A stretch of DNA of 64,000 nucleotides from Nannobrachium achirus (GCA_963921795.1 OY997652.1:15316940-15380939), one strand, 5' to 3'. Counted from the stretch's first letter, positions 19,851 through 31,865 are shown. Notes: generated by a model not told the origin, from the letters alone. Translations and numbers: made by a program.

Positions 19851-21755
19851 GTCACGTTCTTTACTTTACTTTATTTGTTTATTTAGACGGGACAATGCAT
19901 ATTAATGAACACTACATGAATGCAATGTAAATAAGCCGGAATTAGCAAGAATGCTAAATTTCATCCGTAGTCCCCACATGAAGACAAAACAATACATACC
20001 AACAAACAGTAACCCTACATTAGGAGAGGGCGCCTAAGAACATACATACAAATACTATTTTTCCTGAACCAAGAAAAAAAAACAACAAAACAACACATAT
20101 TACTAACAGTACCCTACATTAAAAAAGGATAGTTAAAAATATACGTACATGGCATGAGCTGTACTCTTAGAACTATACATGGTCACAGGTTTGATTGTCA
20201 ACTAACCATTGTTTTAGATTGAACTTAAAGGATGGAAATGACAAACAGTCTCTTATTGTTAGAGGTAGGTCATTCCAGATTGAACATCCCTGCACTGAAA
20301 GGGTGTTTTTTCCAAAAGCGGTTACCCGGTACGGTACTTCGCAATCCCCTCTAGTGATTGCTCTAGTATTGAGTCCTCTATCAGGCTTCCTTTTTATGAA
20401 TTCCTTTAGGGGAGGTGGGCATAGACCATTTAGTGTCTTATATATGATACTGACCTGTTTAAAAACCTTAAAATTAGCGAAACTCAAGAAACGGTACCTC
20501 TGAAGAATATTACAATGGTGATATGAGTGGGGTTTCCTATCGAATACCTTAAGCGCACTCTTATATAGCTGTTCAATGGGTTTGAGAGTCGTTATACCTG
20601 CGCAAGACCAGTTTGTGAAACAGTACTCAATGTGTGATAGGATCATGCATTGGAGATACGATTTAGCAGCACTAACTGCCAAAAAAGGTGTGATTTGTTT
20701 AAGGTTCTGAAGGTTGAACTTGATTGTGTTTGTAACCTTTTTTACATGTTTTTTAAAGGTTAGGGTTGAGTCTAACATGACCCCGAGGTACTTGAACTCT
20801 GACACAAGTTCAAGTTCCTCTCCACCCAGAAACACATTTGATGATTCCATCACAACTGGTCTTTTGGAAAAAGCCATGCAGACCGTCTTTTTTGCATTCA
20901 GGAGCAGGCATGAGTCTGTAAGCCAGTCCTGAACGCTGGTCAGAACAGAAGTTAAAACCGTTGACACCTCTGCATAGCTCTTTCCATGAGTCAGTATAAC
21001 AGCATCATCTGCGTACATCTGAATATGTACATCTTTACATACATCAGGTAGATCGTTTATAAACAGAGAAAACAGAATTGGTCCTACTATTGATCCCTGG
21101 GGGACACCAACCGAGCAAGTGTGATAAGGAGACTTGATGCCATTTATACTAACACACTGTTCTCTATTTGATAGGTATGATGTAAACCATTTGATGGCCT
21201 CTGGGGACAAGTTGAAATGTGTTAGTTTGGACAAGAGGACCTGATGGCTGACAGAGTCAAATGCTTTCTTGAAATCCAAAAATACTGCCATTGCGCATGG
21301 GGCTTTGTTTAAAGCACACTTTAACTTTTCAATGAATAAGCAATTTGCTGACTCAGTGGAGTGGAAGGCTCGAAACCCAAACTGCATAGGATGCAGAGGG
21401 GTGTAGCCTTTGTCTAGATGTTTAACAATAGACTTTACAATCCACTTTTCAGCCACTTTTGATATAACAGGTAAGATGCTTATGGGTCTATAGTTTGATA
21501 TGTCCGTTTTTGAGCCAGATTTGAATATAGGTGTTATAACAGCAGCTTTCCACTGAGTTGGGACAGTGCATTTTCTTATGGACAGATTTACCAGATGTGT
21601 GATTGGTGCCACCAGAGAGTCAATATTTGTTTTAAGAAAGTTTGTGTCAAGCCCATGTGCATCTTTAGCTTTGGATGCTTTTAGTGATCTGACAATGTTT
21701 GTCACCTCGTTTTCTGTGACTTCTTCCAAATTAAAAATGGGGAGATCATTTTGAA
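19851..21755 (-). mobile_element. 5'-truncated non-LTR retrotransposon (L2/CR1/Rex1-like)
   Basis: Inserted in gag with an exact CAGGG duplication (19846-19850, 21756-21760). On the minus strand it begins just before the RT domain and ends with a short TAAA/GTAAA-rich tail. The endonuclease part is absent, a typical dead-on-arrival insertion. Confidence 0.9.
20173..21729 (-). CDS. LINE reverse transcriptase, N-terminally truncated
   Basis: 518 codons without interruption. RT motifs: NYRPISILPVISK (about 79-91), FLDFKKAFDSV (150-160), GVPQGSIVGPILF (208-220) and the catalytic YADD (239-242), then a long thumb/C-terminal region with a WNDLP segment near the end. The apurinic endonuclease domain expected upstream is missing because of 5' truncation, so the first ATG is not the native start. 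The intact frame indicates a recent insertion. Clade assignment by eye is uncertain among L2, CR1 and Rex1. Confidence 0.85.
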   Translation of the reverse strand: MEEVTENEVTNIVRSLKASKAKDAHGLDTNFLKTNIDSLVAPITHLVNLSIRKCTVPTQWKAAVITPIFKSGSKTDISNYRPISILPVISKVAEKWIVKSIVKHLDKGYTPLHPMQFGFRAFHSTESANCLFIEKLKCALNKAPCAMAVFLDFKKAFDSVSHQVLLSKLTHFNLSPEAIKWFTSYLSNREQCVSINGIKSPYHTCSVGVPQGSIVGPILFSLFINDLPDVCKDVHIQMYADDAVILTHGKSYAEVSTVLTSVLTSVQDWLTDSCLLLNAKKTVCMAFSKRPVVMESSNVFLGGEELELVSEFKYLGVMLDSTLTFKKHVKKVTNTIKFNLQNLKQITPFLAVSAAKSYLQCMILSHIEYCFTNWSCAGITTLKPIEQLYKSALKVFDRKPHSYHHCNILQRYRFLSFANFKVFKQVSIIYKTLNGLCPPPLKEFIKRKPDRGLNTRAITRGDCEVPYRVTAFGKNTLSVQGCSIWNDLPLTIRDCLSFPSFKFNLKQWLVDNQTCDHV

Positions 21756-24428
21756 CAGGGCTCAGTGGCTCAGTATACCTTACAGTTCCGGATCCTTGCT
21801 GCTGAAAGCCAGTGGAACGACCACGCCCTCCTGAGTGTCTATCGCAAGGGGCTGAGTGATGCCGTTAAGGATCTTATCGTTCGTGACAGCCCGAAGACCC
21901 TTAATGAACTCATATCCCTGGCCCTCAAGATGGATGCACGACTTCAGGAGCGTCGTGCGGACCGTGCCCAGCAAGGCTCTCTTCGCCCTGTGCCCAGTCG
22001 CTCAGCTTCGGTGTTCCCCATTACACAGTCTTCCAGTTCCACTCCACACCCACGATTGCTTATGCTTCCATCGGCCCCCTCAACACATGGGTCTGAGGAG
22101 CCCATGGAGATTGGCCGATTACGGCTTTCACAAGCAGAGAGGGAACACAGGTGGAGTAACCAGCTGTGTCTCTACTGTGGAGAGCCAGGGCATTTCAAAA
22201 AGGCCTGCTCTATCCGCCCCAAGAGATCCCGCTCGCCGACAGGAAGTGTTCTGATGAGAAAAGTAACTGTTCCTCCATCCAAGAAGAATCCCAACCGTCT
22301 TTTCCCCGCTACTCTGGCCTGGGACAAGGAGACACTGTCTGTTAGTGCCTGCATTGACTCTGGTGCTGATGAGTGCCTTATGGACATCTCTCTGGCGACC
22401 CAGGCAGGCATTCCTGTAGAACCTTTAGATCAAACTCTGACCCCCCAAGCTATCGATGGGCACCCCTTAGGTCCTATTTCTTTTGCCACTGTACCTCTCA
22501 AGCTCACACTTTCTGGTAATCACACTGAGTCCGTCCGCTTTTTTGTTCTGCACGCCCCAACTACGCCTTTGGTGTTAGGAAGACCTTGGTTGGAGAGGCA
22601 TGAACCACACATCTCCTGGGCCTCGGGTCAGATTTTGGGCTGGAGCACCGCATGTCATGCATCCTGTCTGCGCTCAGCCCTGTCACCCCCCAGTCGTCCC
22701 AGGCCTATGTCCTCTCCCCCTGATGTCACTGGCGTTCCATCTGTTTATCATGACCTGGCCCTGGTCTTTTGTAAGGATAAAGCCCTTTCACTTCCCCCTC
22801 ACCGGCCATATGATTGTGCCATCGACCTCCTTCCTGGGGCGCCTCATCCTAAGGCACGGCTCTACAACATCTCCCTTCCGGAGAAGGAAGCTATGCGCAA
22901 TTATATTTCGGAATCCCTGCTCTCAGGCATAATAAGACCATCATCATCCCCACTTGGAGCTGGCTTCTTCTTTGTGGCCAAGAAGGATGGCGGCCTGAGG
23001 CCTTGTATTGACTATCGCGGTCTTAACGACATCACTGTGAAGAACAAGTATCCACTTCCCCTCATTAGTTCCACTTCTGAGCCACTCACTCATGCCCGTG
23101 TGTTCACTAAGCTAGATCTCCGGAACGCCTATCACCTAGTCCGGATCAGAGAGGGCGACGAATGGAAGACGGGCTTCAATACTCACCTCGGCCATTTTGA
23201 ATACCTGGTGATGCCGTTTGGCCTTTCCAATGCCCCGGCAGTCTTCCAAGCCCTTGTGAACGATGTGTTAAGAGACATGCTCAACGTCTTTGTGGTGGTG
23301 TACCTGGACGACATCCTCATCTTCTCCAGGTCCTTGGAGGAACACCACCAGCATGTCCGTCTGGTTCTCCAGCGGCTGTTGGAGAACCGCCTCTATGTCA
23401 AAGCCGAGAAATGTGTTTTTCACTCTGACTCTGTGACATACCTTGGCAACATTGTGGAGGCTGGACAGATGCGTGCCGATCCCGCCAAGGTCAAAGCAGT
23501 GGAGGAGTGGCCACGTCCCACTAACTGGACTCAGCTCAGACGGTTCTTGGGTTTCGCTGGTTTTGTACGTCGCTTCATCAAGGGATTCAGTCAGATCGCT
23601 GCCCCTCTCAATGCCATTACTTCCATCTCACGTCCCTTTTCCTGGACCCCCAAAGCCGAGGCGGCCTTCTCCAAGCTCAAGGCCATGTTTTCTACAGCCC
23701 CTGTGCTGATCCACCCTGACCCAGAGAGGCAATTCATTGTGGAAGTGGACGCCTCGGATACTGGCATTGGAGCTGTCCTCTCTCAGCGCTCTGAGGAGAA
23801 CCAAAAGGTGCACCCATGCGCCTATTTCTCTAGGAGTTACGACTCAGCTGAAAGGAATTATGACGTGGGAAACAAGGAGCTGCTGGCGGTCCACGATGCC
23901 CTGAGGGAGTGGAGACACTGGTTGGAGGGAGCGAAGCTGCCGTTCATCGTGTGGTCAGACCACAAGAATCTGACCTATTTGAAGACGGCGAAGAGGCTCA
24001 ACTCCAGACAGGCCCGCTGGGCCCTTTTCTTCAGCCGGTTTAACTTCACAATCACCTACCGCCCAGGCTCAAAGAACATCAAGGCTGACGCCCTCTCCCG
24101 TCAGTTCTCTAGCGAAGGTCCTGTTGCCCAAGAGGGTCCCGACACCATCCTTGCCCCTGCCCGGGTGGTAGGTGTCGTCACCTGGGCTATCGACTCGGTG
24201 GTAAGACAGGCCTTACAGACCCAGCCTGACCCGGGCAACGGTCCCCAGAACCGGCAGTTTGTTCCGGATGCTGTCCGTACTCAGGTGTTGGAGTGGGGTC
24301 ACTCCAGTCGTGTTGCCTGTCACCCCGGAGAGCGCCGGACTGCACAGTTCATTAGCCAGAGGTTCTGGTGGTCCACCCTTAAGAAGGATGTCAGGGAGTT
24401 TGTAGCCGTCTGTCTGTGCCCGCAGTAA
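21756..24428 (+). pseudogene. Gypsy gag C-terminus and pol (protease, RT, RNase H, start of integrase)
   Basis: The open frame from 21765 to 24428 gives 887 residues; the first ATG is internal to gag. Domains: capsid C terminus; CCHC knuckle (C135, C138, H143, C148); aspartic protease DSGA (198-201); RT with the YLDD catalytic box at 513-516; RNase H with [11 protein letters not shown] near 662-672; start of the integrase zinc-binding region with a [11 protein letters not shown] segment. The frame ends at a premature stop inside that region, and the integrase core continues in the next frame, so a small indel has broken pol. gag and pol appear fused in one frame, as in other Sushi/Tf1-like elements. 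Confidence 0.92.
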
Positions 24429-25614
24429 GGCTTCACACCGTCCTCCTGCAGGCTTGCTACAACCCCTTCCCATTCCGAGTCGGCCATGGTCTCACGTAGC
24501 GATGGACTTCGTTACTGGTCTCCCGGTGTCTCAGGGCTGTGACACCATCCTGACTGTGGTGGACCGTTTCTCGAAGGCAGTCCATTTCATTCCTCTCCCA
24601 AAGCTCCCGTCTGCTGCAGAAACGGCGGACCTCCTCACCCTTCATGTCGTCCGCCTTCACGGAATTCCTTCTGACATCGTGTCCGACCGTGGTCCCCAAT
24701 TCGTCTCCAAGGTGTGGAAGGCCTTTTGCAAGGGAATTGGGGCCACTGCCAGCCTCACCTCTGGGTACCACCCCCAGTCTAATGGACAGGCTGAGCGCGC
24801 TAATCAGGCAGTTGAAGAGGCTCTTCGTTGTGTTGCTGCCAGCAACCCCTCTTCCTGGTCAAAGTACCTTCCTTGGGTGGAATATTCCCTCAACACCATG
24901 GAGAGCTCTGCCACTGGAATGTCACCCTTTCAATGTTCGTTGGGTTACCAACCTCCTCTCTTTCCCGAGCAGGAGCTGGAGGTGACCGTTCCGTCCACCA
25001 AGGCCCACCTCCGCCGGTGTCGACGCATCTGGAAGACTGCCCGGGCTGCGATTCTCCGTGCCTCTGCATGTGCCCAGCGGGGTGCCAACCGGCGGAGGGT
25101 GCGTGCCCCTGTCTACCAGCCTGGCCAGAAGGTTTGGCTGTTGGCCCGGGATCTGCCCCTCCAGACTTCCCAGACTTCTACCCGCAAGTTGAATCCCCGG
25201 TTTGTCGGCCCCTACACAGTGGACCGTGTCATCAACCCTGTTGCGGTTCGTCTGAATCTGCCTCCTGCTCTCAAGGTTCATCCTGTGTTCCACGTGTCTC
25301 AGATTAAGCCTGTGGCCACGAGTGCCTTGTCTCCTCCAGGCTCTGGCCCTCCGCCCCCTCGAGTCCTGGCGGACGGTGATCCTGTCTGGACGGTTCGGAA
25401 GCTACTCGCCGTCCGTGGTCGGGGAAAAGGGTTTCAGTACCTAGTGGACTGGGAGGGCTTCGGCCCTGAAGATCGTAGCTGGGTGCCCCGGTCGTACCTT
25501 GCTGACCCCTCCCTGTTGGACGACTTCTACCGGGACAACCCAGGTGCCCCAGGACGGTCGTCCGGTGCCTCCCCTAAGGGGGGGGGGGGGTACTGTTGTG
25601 CCACACGTTCCTAG
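24429..25614 (+). pseudogene. Gypsy integrase core and chromodomain (second frame)
   Basis: After the frame break the integrase core is open: [17 protein letters not shown] and [13 protein letters not shown] carry the DDE catalytic triad. [13 protein letters not shown] segment and a [11 protein letters not shown] segment follow. A chromodomain sits near the C terminus (about residues 305-370 from the first ATG at 24454), with [19 protein letters not shown]. Chromodomain integrases direct chromoviruses to modified chromatin (family knowledge). The frame runs through the polypurine tract into the 3' LTR. Confidence 0.9.
25576..25593 (+). promoter_or_regulatory. polypurine tract of the Gypsy element
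   Basis: AAGGG followed by a G-run ending one short TAC before the 3' LTR. This is the position and composition expected for the plus-strand primer. Confidence 0.85.
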
Positions 25615-26109
25615 TCCCTCCCCTGCACGCCATACAAGGGCAAGGGCCGGGCGTCTCTCTCAGCCAGCAGCCAGCGCAGGTGTGACTGATCCCAATCAGC
25701 CCAGCTGCTCCTCGTCACCATCATCAGAGGCTGCCCTACATAAACCGCAGAGAGCCGGCGCCCGACGCTTGAACATTAACTACTGTGGTTAGTAGAGAAG
25801 GCTGTTTGTTAGTTATCTAGTGTTCCTGACTAAAGGCTAACCTTGCTACCGTGTGTTCTATGCTAATACTGTTTTCTGCTCTCTTCCAGGCTCCCTCCTA
25901 TCCAAACCCAGTGTCTCCACGCTCGCTCCTCCGTCCACACTACAAGCCCACTCTGGATTCCCCAAATGCCTCTCTCCTTCCTATGGGAGGCGCTCCCACA
26001 GCCCGTGTCGTAAATAAATCTATATTCTATAACTAGACTTTCTTGACTCTGTGGTCTTTGTCCTTGGGGCCCCGGCACATTTGGCTCGCTACTTTAGTCC
26101 AGCCTAACA
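25594..26109 (+). repeat. 3' LTR, 516 bp
   Basis: Intact TGTTGTG...CCTAACA. It differs from the 5' LTR at about three positions that I can see, including GAACATT here against GAACGTT at 15028, which lies in the self-priming segment. Confidence 0.96.
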
Positions 26110-26114
26110 AAATT

Positions 26115-26310
26115 AATTCACTAATAAATCAATGGCCATATATGGAGATCTCTGTCTTAGTCCTTGTCCCTTATGCCCATATATGGAGATGCCCATTTAT
26201 GGAGATATCAACAATATTAAGCCCATATCTTGGAAAGCCCATACAGTATATGGACATACTGTCACTGTGTCCGTCTCATGTACATGCTGCCATTCAGACA
26301 TCCCCCCATT
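26115..26310. repeat. CCATATATGG minisatellite remnant
   Basis: Two exact CCATATATGG decamers (26136, 26177) with degenerate flanks like arrays A and B, immediately beyond the Gypsy insertion. Confidence 0.6.
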
Positions 26311-26314
26311 CTGA

Positions 26315-26346
26315 CACTAACCCTAAATCTAACCCTAACCCTAACC
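26315..26346. repeat. short telomere-like CCCTAA tract
   Basis: A few CTAACC units, one imperfect. Short inverted relatives (GGTTAGGGTTAGG) occur near 26866 and 38875. Too short to imply a telomere fusion. Confidence 0.6.
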
Positions 26347-26469
26347 TCTATGGAAGTGCCGCCACTCAGAGAATTAAAAGTCAATGTCTGAATGGTAGCA
26401 TGTCGGAATGGAGAGCGGCCCCCATGTCGGACATCTATGATGTCAGCCATCTCCATATTTGGGAAAAGT

Positions 26470-28970
26470 TCTTCTGCGTGTATTAATTTCCTACTAACAA
26501 CGCCACTACTATGTTTACTATGTTACAACACTACTACTATTTTTAGGGCAGTGGTGCTGATCTGAGAGATTATGATAACGTGTGCGTGCACACACATTTG
26601 TATTGAATGGACATCAACATTTTAGGGCAGTGATGTTATGAATGATAGTCTTAATAAAAGGCCTGAGCACTGCACCAGTGTGAAGCCTATTGAAATTGCA
26701 AAGATTCTTCTTCGCTGCTTTTTTGAGGGCCTAAATATACTCAAACAGTTGTGCAACTTTGAACAAACATTACACGTGTTGAAACCGGGAAATCTCGCTT
26801 TTTTGAAAGGAACATCATTTCGACAACGTATAGCGCAGGCAGGTATCGCTACTCACCCCACGGAGGTTAGGGTTAGGTTTGGTTGTCGAAAAGATGACTA
26901 GAAATAGCGACACGCTCCCAGTTGAAACACAGCGCAGTTTAAATTAAAATTAGATCGTGTCCCTTTTGAGACCATTACAATTTTCAAAAAGGGTCATGGT
27001 CGAAGCATAAAACGTCCCTGTTTCACCACCAAACAGGAAGTAAAAATAGCCGAACTACAGGGTCATGTTTTTCCCTTTGTTCCATGAATCTTTGGAGCTT
27101 TGGAGATGTGTGTAGCCTACAGACTAGTGGGTGATGTCATGGGTGATTCAGATAAACAGTCCTTGTGTTGTTGTTCTTAATTGGTGTTACTTAGCTCCAC
27201 CCGTCTTCCGATTGGTCCCTATTTTTGCCATAACTTTTCAATGTTTTGTTGTAACGACTTGTGAGTCACGTCACTTGATTTTATTTTATTTATACAGATG
27301 ATTTAGTCATCCTATAGAGCTGGGCTGCAGCAAAACAAAACGGTCGGGAGGCAGAGATTACGTTTTTTGAATCTGACTATGTGTGGGCCCTATTTTGGCT
27401 CATCAATGATATCTCCAGCAGAAACTGTTCTTAGTCTGTCAAAATTCGGGGAGAAAGTGCAGCAGATGATGTGAAAACTTGTGAACAGCATGCAGCCACA
27501 CATTTATTAGTCGGTTAAACGTGGGGAAAATGTTGATTTTTTGGGTGTATTCATTTAATTTATATAACTTCTCTACACAAAACAAATATTGATGACTATA
27601 CATAGAACCGGTTGAATGACTAATGTTTATTACAAGTTCGACAGAAGGGTTGCTGATTGGAGTGCAGTCAGTGCACATATATTCGATTAAACTTTATTAT
27701 TATTAAGTTGCTTCATCAGAAGTTATCTAATTTATATTTAAGTTTATTTTGTTTTCTTTGAGTTATCAGTTTTGAGTAGCGCTGCAGTTTGGCTGGCTGC
27801 TTCAGATCTGCTTATAAGGGACTGATGGGGGAATTGGAGTGCTCCATGTTTCCTCTGCGTTATTGGAGAGGGGCAGGGGTTTATTAGTTTGAATTTATCA
27901 TTAGGTGTTTTAACCCCTTAACACTGACTGGGTCAAATTTGGCACATACAGGTTAATGGCCTATTAACCTCGCCCACCAGGCTTTCATGGCCCATAGGCG
28001 GTCAGTTTTGGCACATGCAAAGGTTAAGACTGGAAGCACTTTTGGCGCCATCTAGCGGTTTGAAGTATAAATAACACTGGTTGGAAAAAGTAGGAAGTAA
28101 ACAAAACAGCACATGGATCTAGGCTGCCGGTGTTTAGTGTTCATCATTTTCAGACACACAACACTCACTGTCACTGATGCTGGAGGAGATTTGGCAACAG
28201 CTTAACGGGGTGTTGCGCACAGGTTAGTAAAGTAGACTAGAGCATCAATCCATTTTTAACATGGAAAATGAAATGCAATACACACAATAACTCTAGGCTA
28301 TTTTGCAAGCAGTTAGATAGTAGCTTTGCCTATGTAGACAGACAGCTAATGTTAGAAACCAATACCATGTTGGCTCGTTAGCAGCAAGCATCCTATTGTA
28401 GCGGCTACTTCTTCCCAATGATTCAAACCATTTTAAAAGAGGATGAGCTTGTCTTTGAAAAATACAGCTATCACCATGCTGGCAGGAACTTTTCATCTGA
28501 GGTTTTATGTTTGCTAAATTAATTTGCGTTTATGGATATAGTAGGGCTGGCTGGTATGACATATCAATATCCCAATTATTTAAAACGTTTACAATTAATG
28601 AAAGATTATTTGCTTAATATGCATTTTGTGTTTCTCTGTTTCCTTAGGTTCATACCTACAGTATCTACAATAGCCTACATAATTATGTCAAAGGACTGGA
28701 CATGAATAATCAACATCTGCTTGGAGAAAAAAAACATCCTTGACATCTGTTGAAAGGTGAGTGTAAGTCCCAGTCACACATGCGCTTCATACAATGTAGG
28801 ATACAAGCCGAGAGTTCAGACACATCCATTTCCCATGTGTTCTTGTGGGGTTGTGAGGTTGTGGGCCGTGCTGGCAGGAGTGCCGGTTTTACTGTGTGTA
28901 GTTTGTTTGACTTATGTTGGTGTGTTGACTCGCTGAAAGAAAACTACAATCGAAATGGCTGCCAAGTGGG
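26470..28970. other. gene-free stretch
   Basis: AT-rich unique-looking DNA. A degenerate inverted repeat around 27910-28030 (TTTGGCACATACAGG against TTTTGGCACATGCA) may be a MITE relic. The frames at 26638 and 28750 resemble nothing I know. Confidence 0.45.
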
Positions 28971-28984
28971 ATCAACAACGGTGT

Positions 28985-29170
28985 TTTTATTTTTGGGCTT
29001 TTATGCCTTGTTTGACAGGACAGTAGGCTGACAGGAAACTGGGAGAGAGAAGGGGAGTGACATGCAGCAAAGGCCGTCGGAACCGGGAGTCGAACCCGCG
29101 ACGCACCCGTGTCAGGCTACATTGAGCCTAGGTGCCTGGACTGACTGCTATGCCAGCGGCCCAGGCCAAG
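28985..29170 (-). repeat. tRNA-derived SINE
   Basis: On the minus strand it contains GTCGCGGGTTCGACTCCC (box B type), then GTCACTCCCC and CAGTTTCCTGTC, ending in a CATAAAAGCCC tail, a layout common in fish SINEs. A 3' tail of the same kind occurs near 34990-35040. Confidence 0.6.
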
Positions 29171-29441
29171 GTTCACCAATGTTGAACTGCAAAGTGTCTT
29201 GTGACTTATCAGAACCGGGAAACTTAGAACTCTGGAAACCTATGAACCTTTTTCAGAACTGGAGGACATAGTTCCTATGGGACCCTGCCACCCTGGCAAC
29301 ATAGGGATGACCCTGGGAGTTGTCATGCCGTGAATAGGCGCAGTGGAACCAAATGGACCGTATGTTTCCATTTGTACACTCTGGAGTTAAATTAACACTA
29401 AGGATTTCTATTTCTGTGTCTGGGTATGTGACTGTGTGCGG

Positions 29442-29965
29442 CAGTGTTGCCAGACGTACGATAATTATCGTATTTGTACGATAATTATCGTATTTGTACG
29501 ATAATTTGACCCTCTGTACGATGTACGATCAATAATTCCAAAAATGCCCAAATGTACGATAATTTCGGCATATCATCAAAAAGAGCGTGAATTCACTAAT
29601 TTCCCTGGCTGCTGATCTGGGATCTGGTTTGGCTTCTCAAAATAAGCCAGGAAATCAGTCAATCTGACCCTAGATCTGTACTGTAGCATTAAAAACACTG
29701 GTTGCATCTTTCCAGACCAGTTTCAGGCTTTTATTTGTGTAAGCTCCAAGAAGTTGCCTGCCTCCACACAGCAAATCTGATGCGTTTTTGTCACGCAGGA
29801 GTCTAAAACGAGGTCGATTCTTACACTAAAGACGCATTTTTTGGTGAAATTACGTTTTTACGCGAGTGATTTCTCTTTTTTGGCCGTGTACGATAGTTTC
29901 ATGTCAAATACGATAATTCTGAGCCTCCGGTACGATAATTCAACATTTCCCATCTGGTAACACTG
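29442..29965. mobile_element. hAT-type MITE with 8-bp TSD (1)
   Basis: Ends CAGTGTTGCCAGA and TCTGGTAACACTG are inverted repeats; GTGTGCGG is duplicated exactly at 29434-29441 and 29966-29973. Subterminal TACGATAATT is repeated several times at both ends. 524 bp, no transposase frame. Confidence 0.9.
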
Positions 29966-30017
29966 GTGTGCGGGTATGCACAAACTTGTGTATGCGTGTT
30001 TGTTTGCACGCACACAC

Positions 30018-30372
30018 TAGGGGTGCCACAATACTGAACCGAACCTGTATACCGAACCAAATGGCCCTGTACCGAACCGAACAGCCCATACCGAAAGAAC
30101 CGAATTTCTTTACTGTGGCCATATAAAAACATCATTTTAACTCTTTCTGTACACTTTTTTGGAGAAAATCTTCCTCCTAGTATAATCATAACTGATTATC
30201 ATGTTTTAGGGGGGAAACAAATGATTGCACCCCATCTTTAAAATTAACTGGACAATTTGGATTCTTTATTTTTTCATTTTCAATTTTTACTGTACCGAAA
30301 CCGTACCGAAACCGTGAGCCAAAAACCGAGATACGAACCGAACCGTGGGCTGACTGAACCGTGTCACCCCTA
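30018..30372. mobile_element. hAT-type MITE with 8-bp TSD (2)
   Basis: Ends TAGGGGTG...CACCCCTA; GCACACAC is duplicated at 30010-30017 and 30373-30380. The interior is rich in ACCGAACCG units in both orientations. 355 bp, non-coding, 52 bp from the preceding element. Confidence 0.9.
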
Positions 30373-30380
30373 GCACACAC

Positions 30381-31090
30381 ACAGCCAAATGCGTCACAAG
30401 TCATCCGTGTGTGTTTGTAAAAAACCCACATGTGTTGTGTCAGTCATATACTGTACAGTGTGTGTGCGTGTGCGCGTGTCTATATATGTATATATTTATA
30501 GTGTGTATAGATAGATAGATAGATAGATATAGATGCATATGCTTGTGAGCATGTGTGCACATTGCACACTTCCGTGACTGCTGGTGGCACATGCATGTAC
30601 AGTATGTGTGTTTGCGGTGAGTCTCCTCTCTAATCTGCCATGCAATGGTTGTGTATGACGTGTCATTGACATTGCAGACTATTAGGCACATGAAGGGAGG
30701 GATGGCTGTCTTCTCGTATTCCCCACAGCTCATCTAAACTTAGACCTGATGGCAAAGATTAGACCTTCTCTCTTACAAGGAGGGTATTCTGTGGTTAGTG
30801 TCCAAGATTTTCAAGACATGAGGTTGAGTGAAAAGCATGTAAAGAACCCGTTTAGCACAAAAGAACAAAGTACCAGTGGGTTTTTCTGGTGCTTACAATG
30901 TATAATACCACACACATAATGTACATGTGGCCTAGTCATGCTCTGTAACTGCATAGTTGCTTTGCCGGGGTTTTGTAGTGAAATTATGCTGTGTATATGC
31001 CAATTATGCAAGTTCCTGAGGTTTCTACTGAAATTAATTCAAGGGATCACATGATGGGAAGTCTATTTAGAATATGATAATTGTAATTAT
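30381..31090. other. gene-free stretch
   Basis: Contains a short (TAGA)n run near 30505-30530. Nothing else recognised. Confidence 0.5.
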
Positions 31091-31091
31091 T

Positions 31092-31320
31092 CCACATATA
31101 TTTGTAAACTGTTTTGGAGGGGTTAGTGCAGAAAAAAGGCATTCATGAGTTTCAGTAAATAACATTTAGAAGAAAAGAACAAAGTCAAATTAGAAGGAAA
31201 GTGTATGTCAAAGGCACATTTACACTTCCACTGTACAGTGAGGCACAGGGTTATATATTCATTATTGCTTGATAAATGGTTGTATGATCTTATAAAATAT
31301 ACACACCCTCTCATAGAGAA
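31092..31320 (+). repeat. direct duplication, copy 1
   Basis: It begins CCACATATATTTGTAAACTG and ends at ACACCCTCTCATAGAGA. Nearly identical to 32749-32987, in the same orientation. Confidence 0.9.
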
Positions 31321-31724
31321 TGTCATTGGCATTTTTTTTTTTACTTCATTTTTATTTGCAATCATCACACATACATAGGGTGCAGGGTCAACATTTTTAC
31401 ATCATATATGCCATAGTCTGCTGAGAGTACCCTCAAAGATACCATACAGTTTTCCTGGTCTCCATACTGCCTCTGGGGTAGCTTGCCCCTTCCAATCTAC
31501 GATTTGGCTAACCATAGCCATATCCTATTCTAAACACATGACGGGTGTCTCTCTCCAACAGCCAAATCACGACCATAATATTGTGAATAATGAGGGAAAT
31601 AAATTAAAAATGCAGTTCAAAATCAAATAGACATACACATCCAGACATACACATCCAGGGAGTGTACTGCTTCATGCTATGGAGACAGGAGATGGGCTCC
31701 TGACCTATGGACCGTTCCCACTGA

Positions 31725-31865
31725 GCACTAGTCTAAAATTGGTCTAAAACAAATTTAGACGACGTTGATTAGACGTTATTTCAACGGCTATATATAGAGG
31801 GTCTGTATATAGATGTCTATTAGACGACAGACGTCTAATCAACGTCTAATCTAAGCTTAGATAAT
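31725..31865. repeat. TAGACGTT palindromic repeat
   Basis: Repeated GATTAGACGTT and AACGTCTAATC segments facing each other, forming an imperfect inverted repeat. Likely a MITE remnant. Confidence 0.55.

Larger units (their letters stand above)
14851..26109 (+). mobile_element. Gypsy (Sushi/Tf1-like chromovirus) LTR retrotransposon with nested insertions
   Basis: It is bounded by 516-bp LTRs (TGTTGTG...CCTAACA) and an exact 5-bp target duplication AAATT (14846-14850 and 26110-26114). Order: 5' LTR, primer site, gag, protease, RT, RNase H, integrase with chromodomain, polypurine tract, 3' LTR. There is no env, so it is a retrotransposon and not an endogenous retrovirus. After removing the foldback element from the 5' LTR I see only about three LTR differences in 516 bp, so the insertion is young. 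It is broken by the foldback element (15156-18958), a LINE (19851-21755) and a pol frame disruption near 24428. Confidence 0.95.

Noticed and set aside
14851-26109. Endogenous retrovirus
   Set aside because: There is no env frame between integrase and the 3' LTR. The chromodomain and self-priming site point to a Sushi/Tf1-type retrotransposon.
26315-26346. Ancient telomere fusion
   Set aside because: Only a few imperfect CCCTAA units, with other short tracts elsewhere in the window.
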